From positions 1 through 64,000 of the forward strand of contig JAFCCL010000004.1 of assembly GCA_017610205.1 (NCBI GenBank): a DNA stretch of 64,000 nucleotides. The letters run 5' to 3'. The notes beneath the pieces were generated by a model, which was not told the origin of the DNA, did no database searches, and was given only the letters and a program-made list of their open reading frames with translations. The stretch comes from Candidatus Iainarchaeum sp. (lineage in GTDB: Archaea > Iainarchaeota > Iainarchaeia > Iainarchaeales > GCA-2688035). A program made the position numbers and the translations under genes. Position 1 is the first letter of the stretch, and every line of letters begins with the position of its first letter. Below, piece after piece: positions 1-9,225 of the stretch.

Positions 1-221
1 CAACCCACAGGGCAACAACCATCGCCATCAATGCACTGCGCAACCTCGGTATAAGAACAGGTTTTTGGAGTTCCACTGCAAGCATCTACTGTGCATGCAT
101 TCGCATCATCACAACCAGTATCAACTTTACATTCATCCTGATCTATTTCCCCCTCGCTAACACAGCCACTAAGCAATAAGAATAAAATAAGGGCTATGGA
201 GGACAGTACTTGTAACTTCAT
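1..221 (-). CDS. Cys-rich lipoprotein, N-terminal part only (runs off window start)
   Basis: Reverse strand reads MKLQVLSSIALILFLLLSGCVSEGEIDQDECKVDTGCDDANACTVDACSGTPKTCSYTEVAQCIDGDGCCPVG...; lipobox LSGC and dense Cys. Confidence 0.75.
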   Translation of the reverse strand, partial: MKLQVLSSIALILFLLLSGCVSEGEIDQDECKVDTGCDDANACTVDACSGTPKTCSYTEVAQCIDGDGCCPVG

Positions 222-515
222 TCAATAGATAATTAGCATAAACCCTTATAAAAAATTACTGGTTTGATGAGTGACATAGGAATCCTTTTTCAGTTTATAA
301 CTATCTTGCATTGCATACATGAAACCAATACAATATTCTTTATGCTGTTATCGCCCATGTTTTTTCAGGCAATGATGAGGTTATTACCTATAGCATGGAA
401 CGCTCCACTTGCCTTTTTAAACCTTTTCAAGGCAAATTTACTTACAATTTTTGAATGACTCTCTCCTGTGCCGGTATAGGGCGGGAAGGTAGCCAGTGTT
501 AAATTGGTGATTTTG

Positions 516-1244
516 TTGGCAAAAAAAGCTGAAAAAGAAGAAGAAAAGCCAAAGGCTGTTGAGGAAAAGAGCCACAAGACTGAAAAAGAAGAAAAGCACA
601 GCCACAAGACTGAGAAAAAGGAAGAAAAGCCGGCAAAAAAAGAAAAAGATTCAAAAGAAGAGAACAAAGAGGAAAAAAAGGAAAAGCAGGAAAAGGAAGA
701 AAAAAAAGACAAGGAAGAAGAAGAAAAAGAGCACAAGGAAAAAAAGCAGGACAAGGGCAAAGATCACGAGCACAGGGAAGAAAAGGCAGAGCACAAGGAA
801 AAGCCTGCTGAAGAAACTCACAGGCGAAAGCCAAAAAAGGCAAAGCATGCCAAAAGAGAATTTGTTGAATTAAAGCCAGCTGAAATTAATGAGGCAATAG
901 TTCACTTGGCAAACGAGGGACACAGTGCTTCAGAAATTGGAATGGTTTTAAGAGACCAGTACGGAATTCCAAAAGTTGGAAAGGCAACAGGAAAAAAGCT
1001 TGGAGCAATACTAAAAGAGCACAAGCTTGCACCGGCAATTCCGGAAGACCTTATGAGCCTTATAAAAAAAAGTGTTTTGCTCAGAAGCCACATGGAAAAA
1101 AACAAAAAAGACACGAGTGCAAAAAGGGGATTAATGCTTACAGTGTCAAAAATAAGGGCACTTGAAAAATATTACAAGAAATCAGGCAAACTGCCAATGC
1201 AGTGGAGGTATAGCCCTGAAACAGCAGCATTGCTTGCAAAGTAA
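516..1244 (+). CDS. rps15: 30S ribosomal protein S15 with ~115-aa Lys/Glu-rich N-terminal extension
   Basis: C-terminal ~130 aa (SASEIGMVLRDQYGIPKVGKATGKKLGAIL...RGLMLTVSKIRALEKYYKKSGKLP) matches archaeal S15; GGTGAT Shine-Dalgarno then TTG start; ORF track starts at 504. Confidence 0.9.
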   Translation: MAKKAEKEEEKPKAVEEKSHKTEKEEKHSHKTEKKEEKPAKKEKDSKEENKEEKKEKQEKEEKKDKEEEEKEHKEKKQDKGKDHEHREEKAEHKEKPAEETHRRKPKKAKHAKREFVELKPAEINEAIVHLANEGHSASEIGMVLRDQYGIPKVGKATGKKLGAILKEHKLAPAIPEDLMSLIKKSVLLRSHMEKNKKDTSAKRGLMLTVSKIRALEKYYKKSGKLPMQWRYSPETAALLAK

Positions 1245-1264
1245 AATGGTTAAAGGAAAGAATT

Positions 1265-1435
1265 GTGGTTAAAAAAGATGAAGAATTGTGGTTAAAGGAA
1301 AAAAAGAATTGTGATTTAATGGAATACGAGTTTGTTTTGAAAAAAGAAAGAAAAGAAATTTTTAGAAAAAAAGGAAACGAGGATTTGGAAAATGTTGCAA
1401 AAAAAATTGATGCAATTATAGTAAAGCAAAAGTGA
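1265..1435 (+). CDS. Small Lys/Glu-rich ORF between S15 and S3Ae (56 aa, GTG start)
   Basis: Open frame VVKKDEELWLKEKKNCDLMEYEFVLKKERKEIFRKKGNEDLENVAKKIDAIIVKQK; low-complexity composition. Confidence 0.3.
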   Translation: MVKKDEELWLKEKKNCDLMEYEFVLKKERKEIFRKKGNEDLENVAKKIDAIIVKQK

Positions 1436-1441
1436 TTTTTT

Positions 1442-2056
1442 ATGGCAGAAAAAAAGCAGGAAAAAAAACAGCCAAGGAAAGTAAAAAAAAGCAGAACTTC
1501 TGACAAATGGAAGAAAAAACAATGGTATAACATCATTGCCCCTGCAGAGTTTGACAGAGTTGTTATAGGCGAAACAGTTGCAGAAAAGCCAAAAAATGTT
1601 GAGGGCAGAATAATAAAAGTCGATTTGGGACAGCTTACTGGACAAAGGCAAAAAAGGTATATTGGAATTTTATTCAAGGTTGAAAATGTTGAAGGAAACA
1701 ATGCAAACTGCAAAACACTTGGACACGAAGCAAGTGCTGGCTTTATCAGCAGACTTGTAAGACGCAGAATGAGCAAGGTAGAAATTGTTCAAACACTTAG
1801 AACAGCTGACAACAAGCGCGTTAAGGTGAAAACAATTGCATTGTCTGTAAGAAAGCTTTCCAAAAAACAGGAAACAGACGTTGGAAAAAAGATGACTGAA
1901 ATGATGAAAGAAATAGTGCTAAAAAAAACTTATGTGCAGGCTTCACAGGAAATGATTTTTGGAGCAATTGCTTCAAAGATCTTCAAAGTGCTTACAAAGA
2001 TTGCGCCCCTTAAAAGGATTGAAATAATTAAAACCAGGGTGCTGGAAGGTAAGTAA
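1442..2056 (+). CDS. rps3ae: 30S ribosomal protein S3Ae
   Basis: Motifs KWYNIIAPAEFD, RTADNKRVKVKTIALSVRK, AIASKIFKVLTKIAPLKRIEIIKTRVLE. Confidence 0.92.
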   Translation: MAEKKQEKKQPRKVKKSRTSDKWKKKQWYNIIAPAEFDRVVIGETVAEKPKNVEGRIIKVDLGQLTGQRQKRYIGILFKVENVEGNNANCKTLGHEASAGFISRLVRRRMSKVEIVQTLRTADNKRVKVKTIALSVRKLSKKQETDVGKKMTEMMKEIVLKKTYVQASQEMIFGAIASKIFKVLTKIAPLKRIEIIKTRVLEGK

Positions 2057-2058
2057 AA

Positions 2059-2748
2059 ATGGCTCTTCCAATGGAAGTGCTGGTCTTAATTCTTTTCGCA
2101 ACTCTTGGAATATTCAGTGTGCTTTCATTTAAAAAAAAGCTATTAAATTTTGAAGGCGTACTAATAGCAAATATTGTCGGTATAGCAATATTCATTTTTG
2201 CAAAATATGATATTACATACTTTTTTGTAGCATTGCTTTTCTTTATTGCTGCAGAAGCAGGAACCCTTTACGCAAAGGAAAGAAAGCCAAAGCATGAAAC
2301 CAGGGCTACAGGAAATATTCTTGGAAACAGCGGCACAGCAATTCTTGCACTAATGCTTGGTTTTCCGTTTGGTTTTTTTGCAGCGTTTGCAAGCGCACTT
2401 GCTGACACACTAAGTAGTGAAATAGGAATTCTTTCAAAAAGAAACCCTGTACTAATAACAACCCTGAAAAAGGTTAAGCCAGGAACTGACGGAGGCGTGA
2501 CACCTTTGGGTTTGGCAGCAGCTTTTGTTGGAGCAACAATAATTGCTTCTGTTCACTTTGCACTCTTTCAAAACATTTTCTTTTTTGCAATACTGATAAT
2601 ATGCGGAGTGTTTGGGTCGCTGGTTGACAGCTTTTTTGGAGCGGTTTTTGAAAGGCACGGAATGCTAAACAATGCAGAGGTTAATTTTTTGGGAAGCCTT
2701 GGAGGAACTGCGCTTGCCCTGGCAATTTTAGGAATGGGACTAATTTAA
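2059..2748 (+). CDS. DUF92 family integral membrane protein
   Basis: Multi-TM with ETRATGNILGNSGTAILALM and LADTLSSEIGILSKRNPVLITTLKKVKPGTDGGVTPLG typical of DUF92. Confidence 0.85.
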   Translation: MALPMEVLVLILFATLGIFSVLSFKKKLLNFEGVLIANIVGIAIFIFAKYDITYFFVALLFFIAAEAGTLYAKERKPKHETRATGNILGNSGTAILALMLGFPFGFFAAFASALADTLSSEIGILSKRNPVLITTLKKVKPGTDGGVTPLGLAAAFVGATIIASVHFALFQNIFFFAILIICGVFGSLVDSFFGAVFERHGMLNNAEVNFLGSLGGTALALAILGMGLI

Positions 2749-2815
2749 GAAAATAGCCAGTGGGCAAAGGTTTAAATTAGATTAAGCTAAAAATTAATGG
2801 AAAGAAGCTGATTTT

Positions 2816-3337
2816 ATGGAGTTCTGGGTTTTGTTTATACTAAGAGTAAGCCTTATGGCTATTCCACTCTATCTTTGCAATGGCTTTGCCCTTATTTTTG
2901 GCGGAAAAACTCCGCTGGATTTTGGAAAAAACTTTTTTGACGGAAGGCGCATTTTGGGCGGAGGAAAATCAATCAAAGGAACTGCTTCAGGGCTTTTCTT
3001 CGCATTCCTTGGAGTTTTAACAATAAGCTTTGTGTTTCCTGAAACAACCAATGTAATTGGAGCAAACTATCTTGCTTACGGAATGCTGCTTGCAGTTGGA
3101 GCAATTCTTGGAGATTTTGCAGGAAGTTTTGCAAAAAGAAGATTCAATGTCCAAAGAGGAAAAAGTATTTTTCTGGTTGACCAGCTTGACTTTATAATAG
3201 GTGGTTTTGCAGTTGGTATGATTCTTGTAGTTCCAAACGCACTTGAAGTGATTTTTCTTTCAGCATTTACCATGATTATGCACGTAATAAGCAATAGAAT
3301 TGCGTACGTTGTAAAAATGAAAAAGGTGCCGTGGTAA
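2816..3337 (+). CDS. carS: CDP-archaeol synthase
   Basis: NGFALIFGGKTPLDFGKNFFDGRRILGGGKSIKGTASG signature of CarS/DUF46. Confidence 0.9.
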   Translation: MEFWVLFILRVSLMAIPLYLCNGFALIFGGKTPLDFGKNFFDGRRILGGGKSIKGTASGLFFAFLGVLTISFVFPETTNVIGANYLAYGMLLAVGAILGDFAGSFAKRRFNVQRGKSIFLVDQLDFIIGGFAVGMILVVPNALEVIFLSAFTMIMHVISNRIAYVVKMKKVPW

Positions 3338-3834
3338 TGGCAGGAATTCCTGAATTTAAAAAAAAATCTATTGTTTTTCTTGTAAAATTTTTTGTAATTT
3401 ATGCAATACTGCAATTTCTTATACTTGCACTTCCACTGGAATTTTTTGAAAATGGAATTGCAGAAATTGAAGCCGTTGCCATTGGAGCAAGCGCAGAAGG
3501 GAATCTTATTGAATTAAACAGTCATTCGTTTCAGATTGTGCCAAACTGCACAGGGCTTGTTGGAATAAGCGTGCTTGCATCAATAATTTTTGGACTTCGC
3601 AGGCCAAAATTAAAGAAAAAGATTGGCTTGCTTGCTGTTGGGGCAGCAATTCTTTTTCCACTAAACCTTTTAAGGGTATATTTTGTGCTTTGGGCTTCAA
3701 TTTCATTCAGTTTGGACATTGGAGAAACACTGCATATTGCAACCTGGTTTTTGTCAGCAGGAGCAATTCTTGTAATATGGTATTATGCCACAAAAAGAAT
3801 TGCAAAAGTTAAAGAATTCTCTGAGCTTCTTTGA
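3337..3834 (+). CDS. Archaeosortase/exosortase-family transmembrane transpeptidase (short, 165 aa)
   Basis: Multi-TM with the family triad context: Cys in NCTGLVGISV, Arg in FPLNLLRVYFVL, His in ETLHIATWFLSAG; ATG overlaps carS stop. Confidence 0.85.
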   Translation: MAGIPEFKKKSIVFLVKFFVIYAILQFLILALPLEFFENGIAEIEAVAIGASAEGNLIELNSHSFQIVPNCTGLVGISVLASIIFGLRRPKLKKKIGLLAVGAAILFPLNLLRVYFVLWASISFSLDIGETLHIATWFLSAGAILVIWYYATKRIAKVKEFSELL

Positions 3835-3903
3835 AGAAGAAGTGAGTTTGCAGAACAATTCTTTTTTATACTGTTTATCTATTATTTATATTAGGTGATT
3901 TTT

Positions 3904-4114
3904 TTGAGGTTATCTGCTGTTATTAACAAGGAAGATGGCAAGTATGTTGCCTTATGCCCTAAACTTGATGTTGTTTCACAGGGTAATTCCATAGAGGGAA
4001 GCTCTGGCCAATCTAAAGGAAACAGTTGAGCTTTATTTGGAAGACGAGAAGGATATTAAGCTTTCTGATATTGCTCCTTTTGTTACAACTTTTGAAGTGA
4101 AAATCTGTGCCTAA
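3904..4114 (+). pseudogene. HicB-family antitoxin, frameshifted
   Basis: TTG start MRLSAVINKEDGKYVALCPKLDVVSQGNSIE, then one extra G (ATAGAGGGAAGCT) shifts the frame; other frame continues EALANLKETVELYLEDEKDIKLSDIAPFVTTFEVKICA. Confidence 0.75.
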
Positions 4115-4337
4115 AATGCCTGTTCTTTCAGGAAAAGAAGTAATCAAAGCACTGGAGAAAGCCGACTTCAAGTTTGTCAAGCAAAGAGGAAGTCATGTAA
4201 AACTCAGAAAGTTTGTTGTCGGGAAAAAACTAACAGTAATTGTTCCGCTTAAGCTGGTGATTAGGACTGGTACAATGAAATCAATTCTAAGGTAATCTAG
4301 CCTGAAATATGAAGATTTATTAAAATTTCTAAAGTAG
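4107..4337 (+). pseudogene. HicA-family toxin with premature TAA
   Basis: MPKMPVLSGKEVIKALEKADFKFVKQRGSHVKLRK...GTMKSILR, in-frame TAA at 4293-4295, then SSLKYEDLLKFLK as in the usual HicA C-terminus. Confidence 0.7.
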
Positions 4338-4459
4338 TTTTTCATTTCAAATCTAGGAAATAAATCTTTATCTAACTGATTAGATGGACGGACTGAGATT
4401 TATACATACAAAAATCGCAGTAAATTAGAAAAAGGCACTATTTCTTTTCAATTATCGCA

Positions 4460-6070
4460 TTACTTCTTTTCAATTATTGACTTTGCAATTTCTCCAAACG
4501 CAGGCCTTGTTATAAGCACACCTACGAGGACTCCGATTGTTGTAGTGATTGCAAATCCAACCAATCTTCCCAAGCCAAAGCCAATTAAGATTATTGGAAG
4601 CATTGCCGCAATTGTTGTTGAAGCAGCAGCCATTATTATGAAAAATGCCCTTTTTGCCCTTGCAATAAGGCTTCCGGCATGTTCATTCACTCCGCGCCTT
4701 AGCTCGTCAGTAATTATAATCTGGTGGTCAACACCTGTTCCGACAACTGCAAGCAATCCTGCAACAGCACCCAAGTCAAACTTGCTTATAAGAGAAGCCA
4801 GCGCAAGCGTTATTATTACCTCACTTAAGCCAATGAAAACAATTGGCAATGCAAGTTTTAGAATTCTGTACCTTAAGAAAAGAACAAGTGCAACAATAAG
4901 CAATGCAACCAAGCCAATGAATGCAACATTTTGCAAAAAGTTTTCTCCAAGCAAGGGGCTTACTGTTTCCTTGCTTATGCTTTTAACCGAAACACTAAGG
5001 CTTCCTGACTGAAGCAAAATTTCCAAATCACCCCTTCTTTGAATTGCTGCTTCCCTGGTTCCACCAGAACCAAAAATTTGAAGCTTGCTCATTGGCTCTG
5101 CGTTCTCAATCTTTGCAACATCCATTTGGGCAACACTTTCACCCAATCCAATAATGCTTCTCATTCCAACTGCATCAAACACAAAAGGCGTTCCCTGTTC
5201 CTCTTCAACTATTCTAAGCTCAAATCCAAGGTCAATAAGCTGCTGTTGGGTGCTTAAGGCAAGGCTTTCAGGAATTATTGCCTGCTTTTTTTCCAAAACA
5301 AGCTGTTCAAGCAAGCCAAGCTGTTCTTCATTCAAACCATCTTTTTCAACAAGAAAATATGACACCTGCGAATTTAACAAAATTTCATCAATATCCGTTC
5401 CCTCTGCAATTCCCTCGCTTTGAATTCCCTGCAATAAAAGCTGTTCGTCGGAAAAGAAAAGATCTCTTTGCATTACAAGAACGGATTCTTTTGGCCTGTC
5501 AATGAAAAAGTATGTTTTTTCGCATTCATACTCGCGGCCAACTTCGGTGGAGTATGATACAAGGTCACATTTGTGAAAAGTCATTTCAGTAAACCGCTTG
5601 GCAGCAGTGCTTTTTAAAACAAATGGAAGCACCCACCTTACTCCAGAACCCTCATGATATAAGCTGTATCCTTTTGCAGGATCTTTTGGCATTTCAATTA
5701 TGTCCTCTCCTGAAAAAATTACTTCACCCCCGATTGTTGATTCAAAAACACCCTGTTTTTTCAAAAGGGATTCAATTCGCTCAATTGTTTTAGGATCTGA
5801 TTCAGCAATCTGTACAATTACAAAGTCGTCGCCAAAAAAGTTTACGCTAATGTCCTTCAAACCAGTCCAGTCAAGCCTTTGCTGAATTGTTTGAACAACA
5901 CGCGCTCTTTCATCAAGATTTGTTATTGGGTCAGCCAGCTCTATCTGAAAAAGGGTTCCTCCATTAAAATCAATTCCAAAAGTAATTCCCCTAAATCCAA
6001 TTATTGCAAATGAAAGAATCAAAAAGAAGGCAAGCAAGAGCACTTTCCAGTTTTTATAAAGCTCTGTCAT
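4460..6070 (-). CDS. secD: Protein-export membrane protein SecD
   Basis: DFNGGTLFQIEL, multi-TM C-terminal half with GTGVDHQIIITDELRRGV and IARAKRAFFIIMAAASTTIAAMLPI. Confidence 0.88.
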   Translation of the reverse strand: MTELYKNWKVLLLAFFLILSFAIIGFRGITFGIDFNGGTLFQIELADPITNLDERARVVQTIQQRLDWTGLKDISVNFFGDDFVIVQIAESDPKTIERIESLLKKQGVFESTIGGEVIFSGEDIIEMPKDPAKGYSLYHEGSGVRWVLPFVLKSTAAKRFTEMTFHKCDLVSYSTEVGREYECEKTYFFIDRPKESVLVMQRDLFFSDEQLLLQGIQSEGIAEGTDIDEILLNSQVSYFLVEKDGLNEEQLGLLEQLVLEKKQAIIPESLALSTQQQLIDLGFELRIVEEEQGTPFVFDAVGMRSIIGLGESVAQMDVAKIENAEPMSKLQIFGSGGTREAAIQRRGDLEILLQSGSLSVSVKSISKETVSPLLGENFLQNVAFIGLVALLIVALVLFLRYRILKLALPIVFIGLSEVIITLALASLISKFDLGAVAGLLAVVGTGVDHQIIITDELRRGVNEHAGSLIARAKRAFFIIMAAASTTIAAMLPIILIGFGLGRLVGFAITTTIGVLVGVLITRPAFGEIAKSIIEKK

Positions 6071-7146
6071 TAGAAAACACCTGATTTCTTGTTTTTCCTT
6101 TTAGCATACCATAAAAGAATTTCCGCATTCATAAGCCAGGTTGAAACAAGATCTGCAAGCAATCCAAAAAGAATTACGGTTGCAATTTCAAAAATTATGT
6201 AAATCTGGTTCATATAAGCTATTACAATCATTGTGGCAAGAGCAGCCATTGTTGTACCAGTCATTGTAAGACCCGTTGACATGCTGTCAGACGCCCTTTT
6301 TTCAGGAGTCCCCTCCTTTCTCTGCAAAACCCTTGTTGTAAGCATAATGTCTGTATCAACACTGTAACCAATTAGCATTAGCAAGGCAGGAATACTGCTT
6401 AGGGAAAGAGGAATTCCAAAAACCGCCATTAATGCAAGCGCTCCTGCAACATCAAAAATTGCAGCCGAAATTACTGCTATGCTTGGAATAATTTTCCTAA
6501 AAAAAACAAAAATTACAATAATTATCAAAATTCCACCCATTATTGCAACATTGAACGCAGTCTGCCAAAAGGTTGCACCAAGGGTTGGACTTACCTCCTT
6601 TTTTTGAAAAGCAACCTCGCTTCCAAGATTAAAATTCTGCACAATAAGCTGCTGCATTTCCTGATTAAACGTCTGGTCTGCTTCAATAAAATAAAGATCT
6701 GCCTGAGCTACGGCAACCTCAGGTTCAGAAGGCAAAACTGTTTTTTCAAGAAAAGGCGCAAGAATGCTTACTGCAGCTGTTGCTTCCTGTAATGCTGCAG
6801 CAGGATTTGATGCAAGCAAAGAATTTGCCAACTCAACCGAAGCTTTTGCAGAAAGCAAGGTCTGATTTCCTGCAAATTGCACATTTACACCGGTTCCACT
6901 TGGACCAGTAACACTACTTACCTTTAAATCAAGAAGGTCAAAGTTTTGGGAAAGAAGTTCTGAAAGCTCTTCAGCATCAATAGGAGTTTCACTTCTTATT
7001 ACTATAAGGGTCCCACCGCTAAGGTCTATTCCGGCAGGAACAGTTGGCCAGACAAAAATTACAAACATGAAGGCAATGAAAAGCACTACTGGAATTGCAA
7101 TAAAAAGCCTGTGCCTTTTGCCCTCGTAAAAGTTCTCAAAAACCAT
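6070..7146 (-). CDS. secF: Protein-export membrane protein SecF
   Basis: GIDLSGGTLIVI, PALLMLIGYSVDTDIMLTTRVLQR, SMSTGLTMTGTTMAALATMIV. Confidence 0.88.
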   Translation of the reverse strand: MVFENFYEGKRHRLFIAIPVVLFIAFMFVIFVWPTVPAGIDLSGGTLIVIRSETPIDAEELSELLSQNFDLLDLKVSSVTGPSGTGVNVQFAGNQTLLSAKASVELANSLLASNPAAALQEATAAVSILAPFLEKTVLPSEPEVAVAQADLYFIEADQTFNQEMQQLIVQNFNLGSEVAFQKKEVSPTLGATFWQTAFNVAIMGGILIIIVIFVFFRKIIPSIAVISAAIFDVAGALALMAVFGIPLSLSSIPALLMLIGYSVDTDIMLTTRVLQRKEGTPEKRASDSMSTGLTMTGTTMAALATMIVIAYMNQIYIIFEIATVILFGLLADLVSTWLMNAEILLWYAKRKNKKSGVF

Positions 7147-7260
7147 CAAAAAAACCCAATTTTCCCCAAATAACAATTTCTTAAAAAGCTTAAAAATAGC
7201 TCCTTATACCATTAAATTAGACAAAGAATTAAAAAGATTAGCAAAAGAACAGGAAAAGAC

Positions 7261-8244
7261 ATGAACCTTATCATTTTACCAAAAAGCAAAGACTTGCTGG
7301 ATGTTGCATTCAGAAAAGCGCGAAAGGCATCAGCAATGCTAAAAAGTGAAAGAAATGTAATAAAGGACGCAAAGGGAAAAAACATAAAACGAATTGAAAC
7401 AAGCGCAAACTACATTTCAGAAATGCTTCTAAGGGCAAACCTGGAATTTCCAAATATGAAGGAAGTAAATCCATTCTACTGCGAGCTCATGGAATCAACA
7501 ATTGATATAAATCAAACCCTGAAAGCACTGGGACACATTTCTGCAGAAAGAAGAATAATCCTAAAACTAAAAGGAAACGCAATAGGCAGAATAAAAGGGC
7601 TTGAAAAGCAGGAGTCAACAAAGGCCGCACCAATAGTAAAAGAATTTTACGGCAGAATAAGCGGGCTTGCAAAAAAGCTTGACAAAAGCATAGAAAATTA
7701 TAACAGGTCTGCAAAAAAACTGAAAGAGCTTCCAAAAGTAAAAACCGATTTGCCAACAGCAATAATTGCAGGCTACCCAAACACAGGCAAAAGCACAATT
7801 CTTGGAAGGCTGACAAAAAGCAAGCCAAAGATTGCAGCCTACCCCTTTACAACACAAAAACTGGAAATAGGATATCTCCTGCACAAATACCAAAAAATTC
7901 AATTAATTGACACACCTGGATTGCTTGACAGGCCATTGGATGAAAGAAACAAAATTGAAAGAAAAGGCATTGCGGCATTCAGACACCTTGCAGAAGCAAT
8001 TGTCTTTGTTGCAGACCCAACAATGCAATGCGGTTTTGAACTGGAAAAACAGGTTAATTTGTTTAACGAAATTGAAAAAGAATTTGAAGGAATTCCAATA
8101 ATTGTAGTAATAAACAAGGCAGATGCTGCAAGCAAGGAAGAGCTGGAAAAAGCAAAAAAGGCATTTGAAAAAGCAATTCTGGAAGGAGAAGGAATTGAAT
8201 CAGGATTGGGAAAGGAAATTGTCAGAATTGTTGGAGAAAATTGA
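7261..8244 (+). CDS. Nog1-type OBG-family GTPase
   Basis: G1 GYPNTGKSTI, G3 DTPGLLDRPLDERN, G4 NKADAA; Nog1-like N-terminal helical domain. Confidence 0.88.
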   Translation: MNLIILPKSKDLLDVAFRKARKASAMLKSERNVIKDAKGKNIKRIETSANYISEMLLRANLEFPNMKEVNPFYCELMESTIDINQTLKALGHISAERRIILKLKGNAIGRIKGLEKQESTKAAPIVKEFYGRISGLAKKLDKSIENYNRSAKKLKELPKVKTDLPTAIIAGYPNTGKSTILGRLTKSKPKIAAYPFTTQKLEIGYLLHKYQKIQLIDTPGLLDRPLDERNKIERKGIAAFRHLAEAIVFVADPTMQCGFELEKQVNLFNEIEKEFEGIPIIVVINKADAASKEELEKAKKAFEKAILEGEGIESGLGKEIVRIVGEN

Positions 8245-8258
8245 AAAGACCCACTAAC

Positions 8259-8390
8259 TTTTACTGCCCAAACACAAGGAAAAGCAACCAGTTTTTACTG
8301 CCCAAACACATAAACAAAAACAAAATTTGGCAAAATAAGAGCTTTTATTACGAGTATGAGCGGATTGTAGAAAAGTGTTTTACTGCCCAA
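8259..8390. repeat. Three copies of TTTTACTGCCCAA(ACACA) in intergenic DNA
   Basis: 8259-8276 and 8293-8310 identical over 18 nt; third copy 8378-8390 identical to the 13-nt core minus its first T. Confidence 0.85.
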
Positions 8391-8456
8391 TTGCCTCAAT
8401 TAAAAAAAAAGAATTGAATGCAAAGAACCTATTAATTCTCTAGAAAAAAGTGCTAT

Positions 8457-8585
8457 TCACAATTTTCCAGTGGCTGCCAAAAGCTTTTCATGACCTTTTA
8501 CCAGCTTGTTGAATTCTTTTAGCTCTTTCGAAACTATTTTGCAGTTTAACCTATCTTTTGAATTGCCTGATTTTGCCATAATCAT
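8457..8585 (-). CDS. Small basic protein (42 aa)
   Basis: MIMAKSGNSKDRLNCKIVSKELKEFNKLVKGHEKLLAATGKL; coding-like composition, below ORF-track cutoff. Confidence 0.4.
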   Translation of the reverse strand: MIMAKSGNSKDRLNCKIVSKELKEFNKLVKGHEKLLAATGKL

Positions 8586-8659
8586 AACATACCCAAAACA
8601 GTTAATAAAAATACCTAAAAAAAGCAAACATTTATTTTCTGCATTGGACTAATTATACT

Positions 8660-9127
8660 ATGCAAAAAAGGCGCGGTAAGAACGCAGGACTTGACAGGCA
8701 CAAGAAAAAAAGAAAGCCAGGGGCAAGAATGACAAGAGCAAAGCCTGGAGCAAAAAGAGAGGTTATAAAGATACCAACAACACTTGATGAGAAAGCAACT
8801 GCGATTTCAAATATTATAACTATGAAAAGCAAGCGGCTTATAGGCCGTGATGGCAAGATACACAGAGACCCGAGTTTCGCTATTAGTGCTGGTCCAGCTG
8901 GTTTTACTAACCTTATGAAAATCCGGCAAAGCCCAGCAGTGAAGATAGTGGAAGACTATCCAACTCTTGCAAAAAGAAAAGCGGCATTCTTGAGCGCGAT
9001 TGGTGGAAAAGAACCCATAAATAGATTGTGCTTGGAAATGAATCAATAGCTTGATAGTATTGGAATGCCTGCATTAAAGCTTTCTGAGAAAGAGGCTTTT
9101 GAACTTGTTTTGAGCGTAATTCACTAG
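8660..9127 (+). pseudogene. Hypothetical basic protein interrupted by in-frame TAG
   Basis: 129-aa ORF ends at TAG 9047-9049; same frame continues LDSIGMPALKLSEKEAFELVLSVIH to a second TAG. Confidence 0.4.
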
Positions 9128-9225
9128 ATTTAAATCTTTTTCCATGCCCTATTTGTATTGGTTTTTAGGACCACGTGGATTTTAATTAATTTTTCCATTT
9201 GGCACTGATTTTGAGGTGAACAGGA

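Noticed and set aside
365-843. Antisense ORFs over the S15 K/E-rich tract
   Set aside because: Phe/Ser/Leu-rich translations are the expected antisense product of a GAA/AAA-rich coding strand.
1265-1435. Whether this small ORF is a KEOPS Pcc1 subunit, given its position near S15/S3Ae
   Set aside because: Some archaea place pcc1 there, but the translation shows no recognisable Pcc1 pattern and is mostly Lys/Glu.
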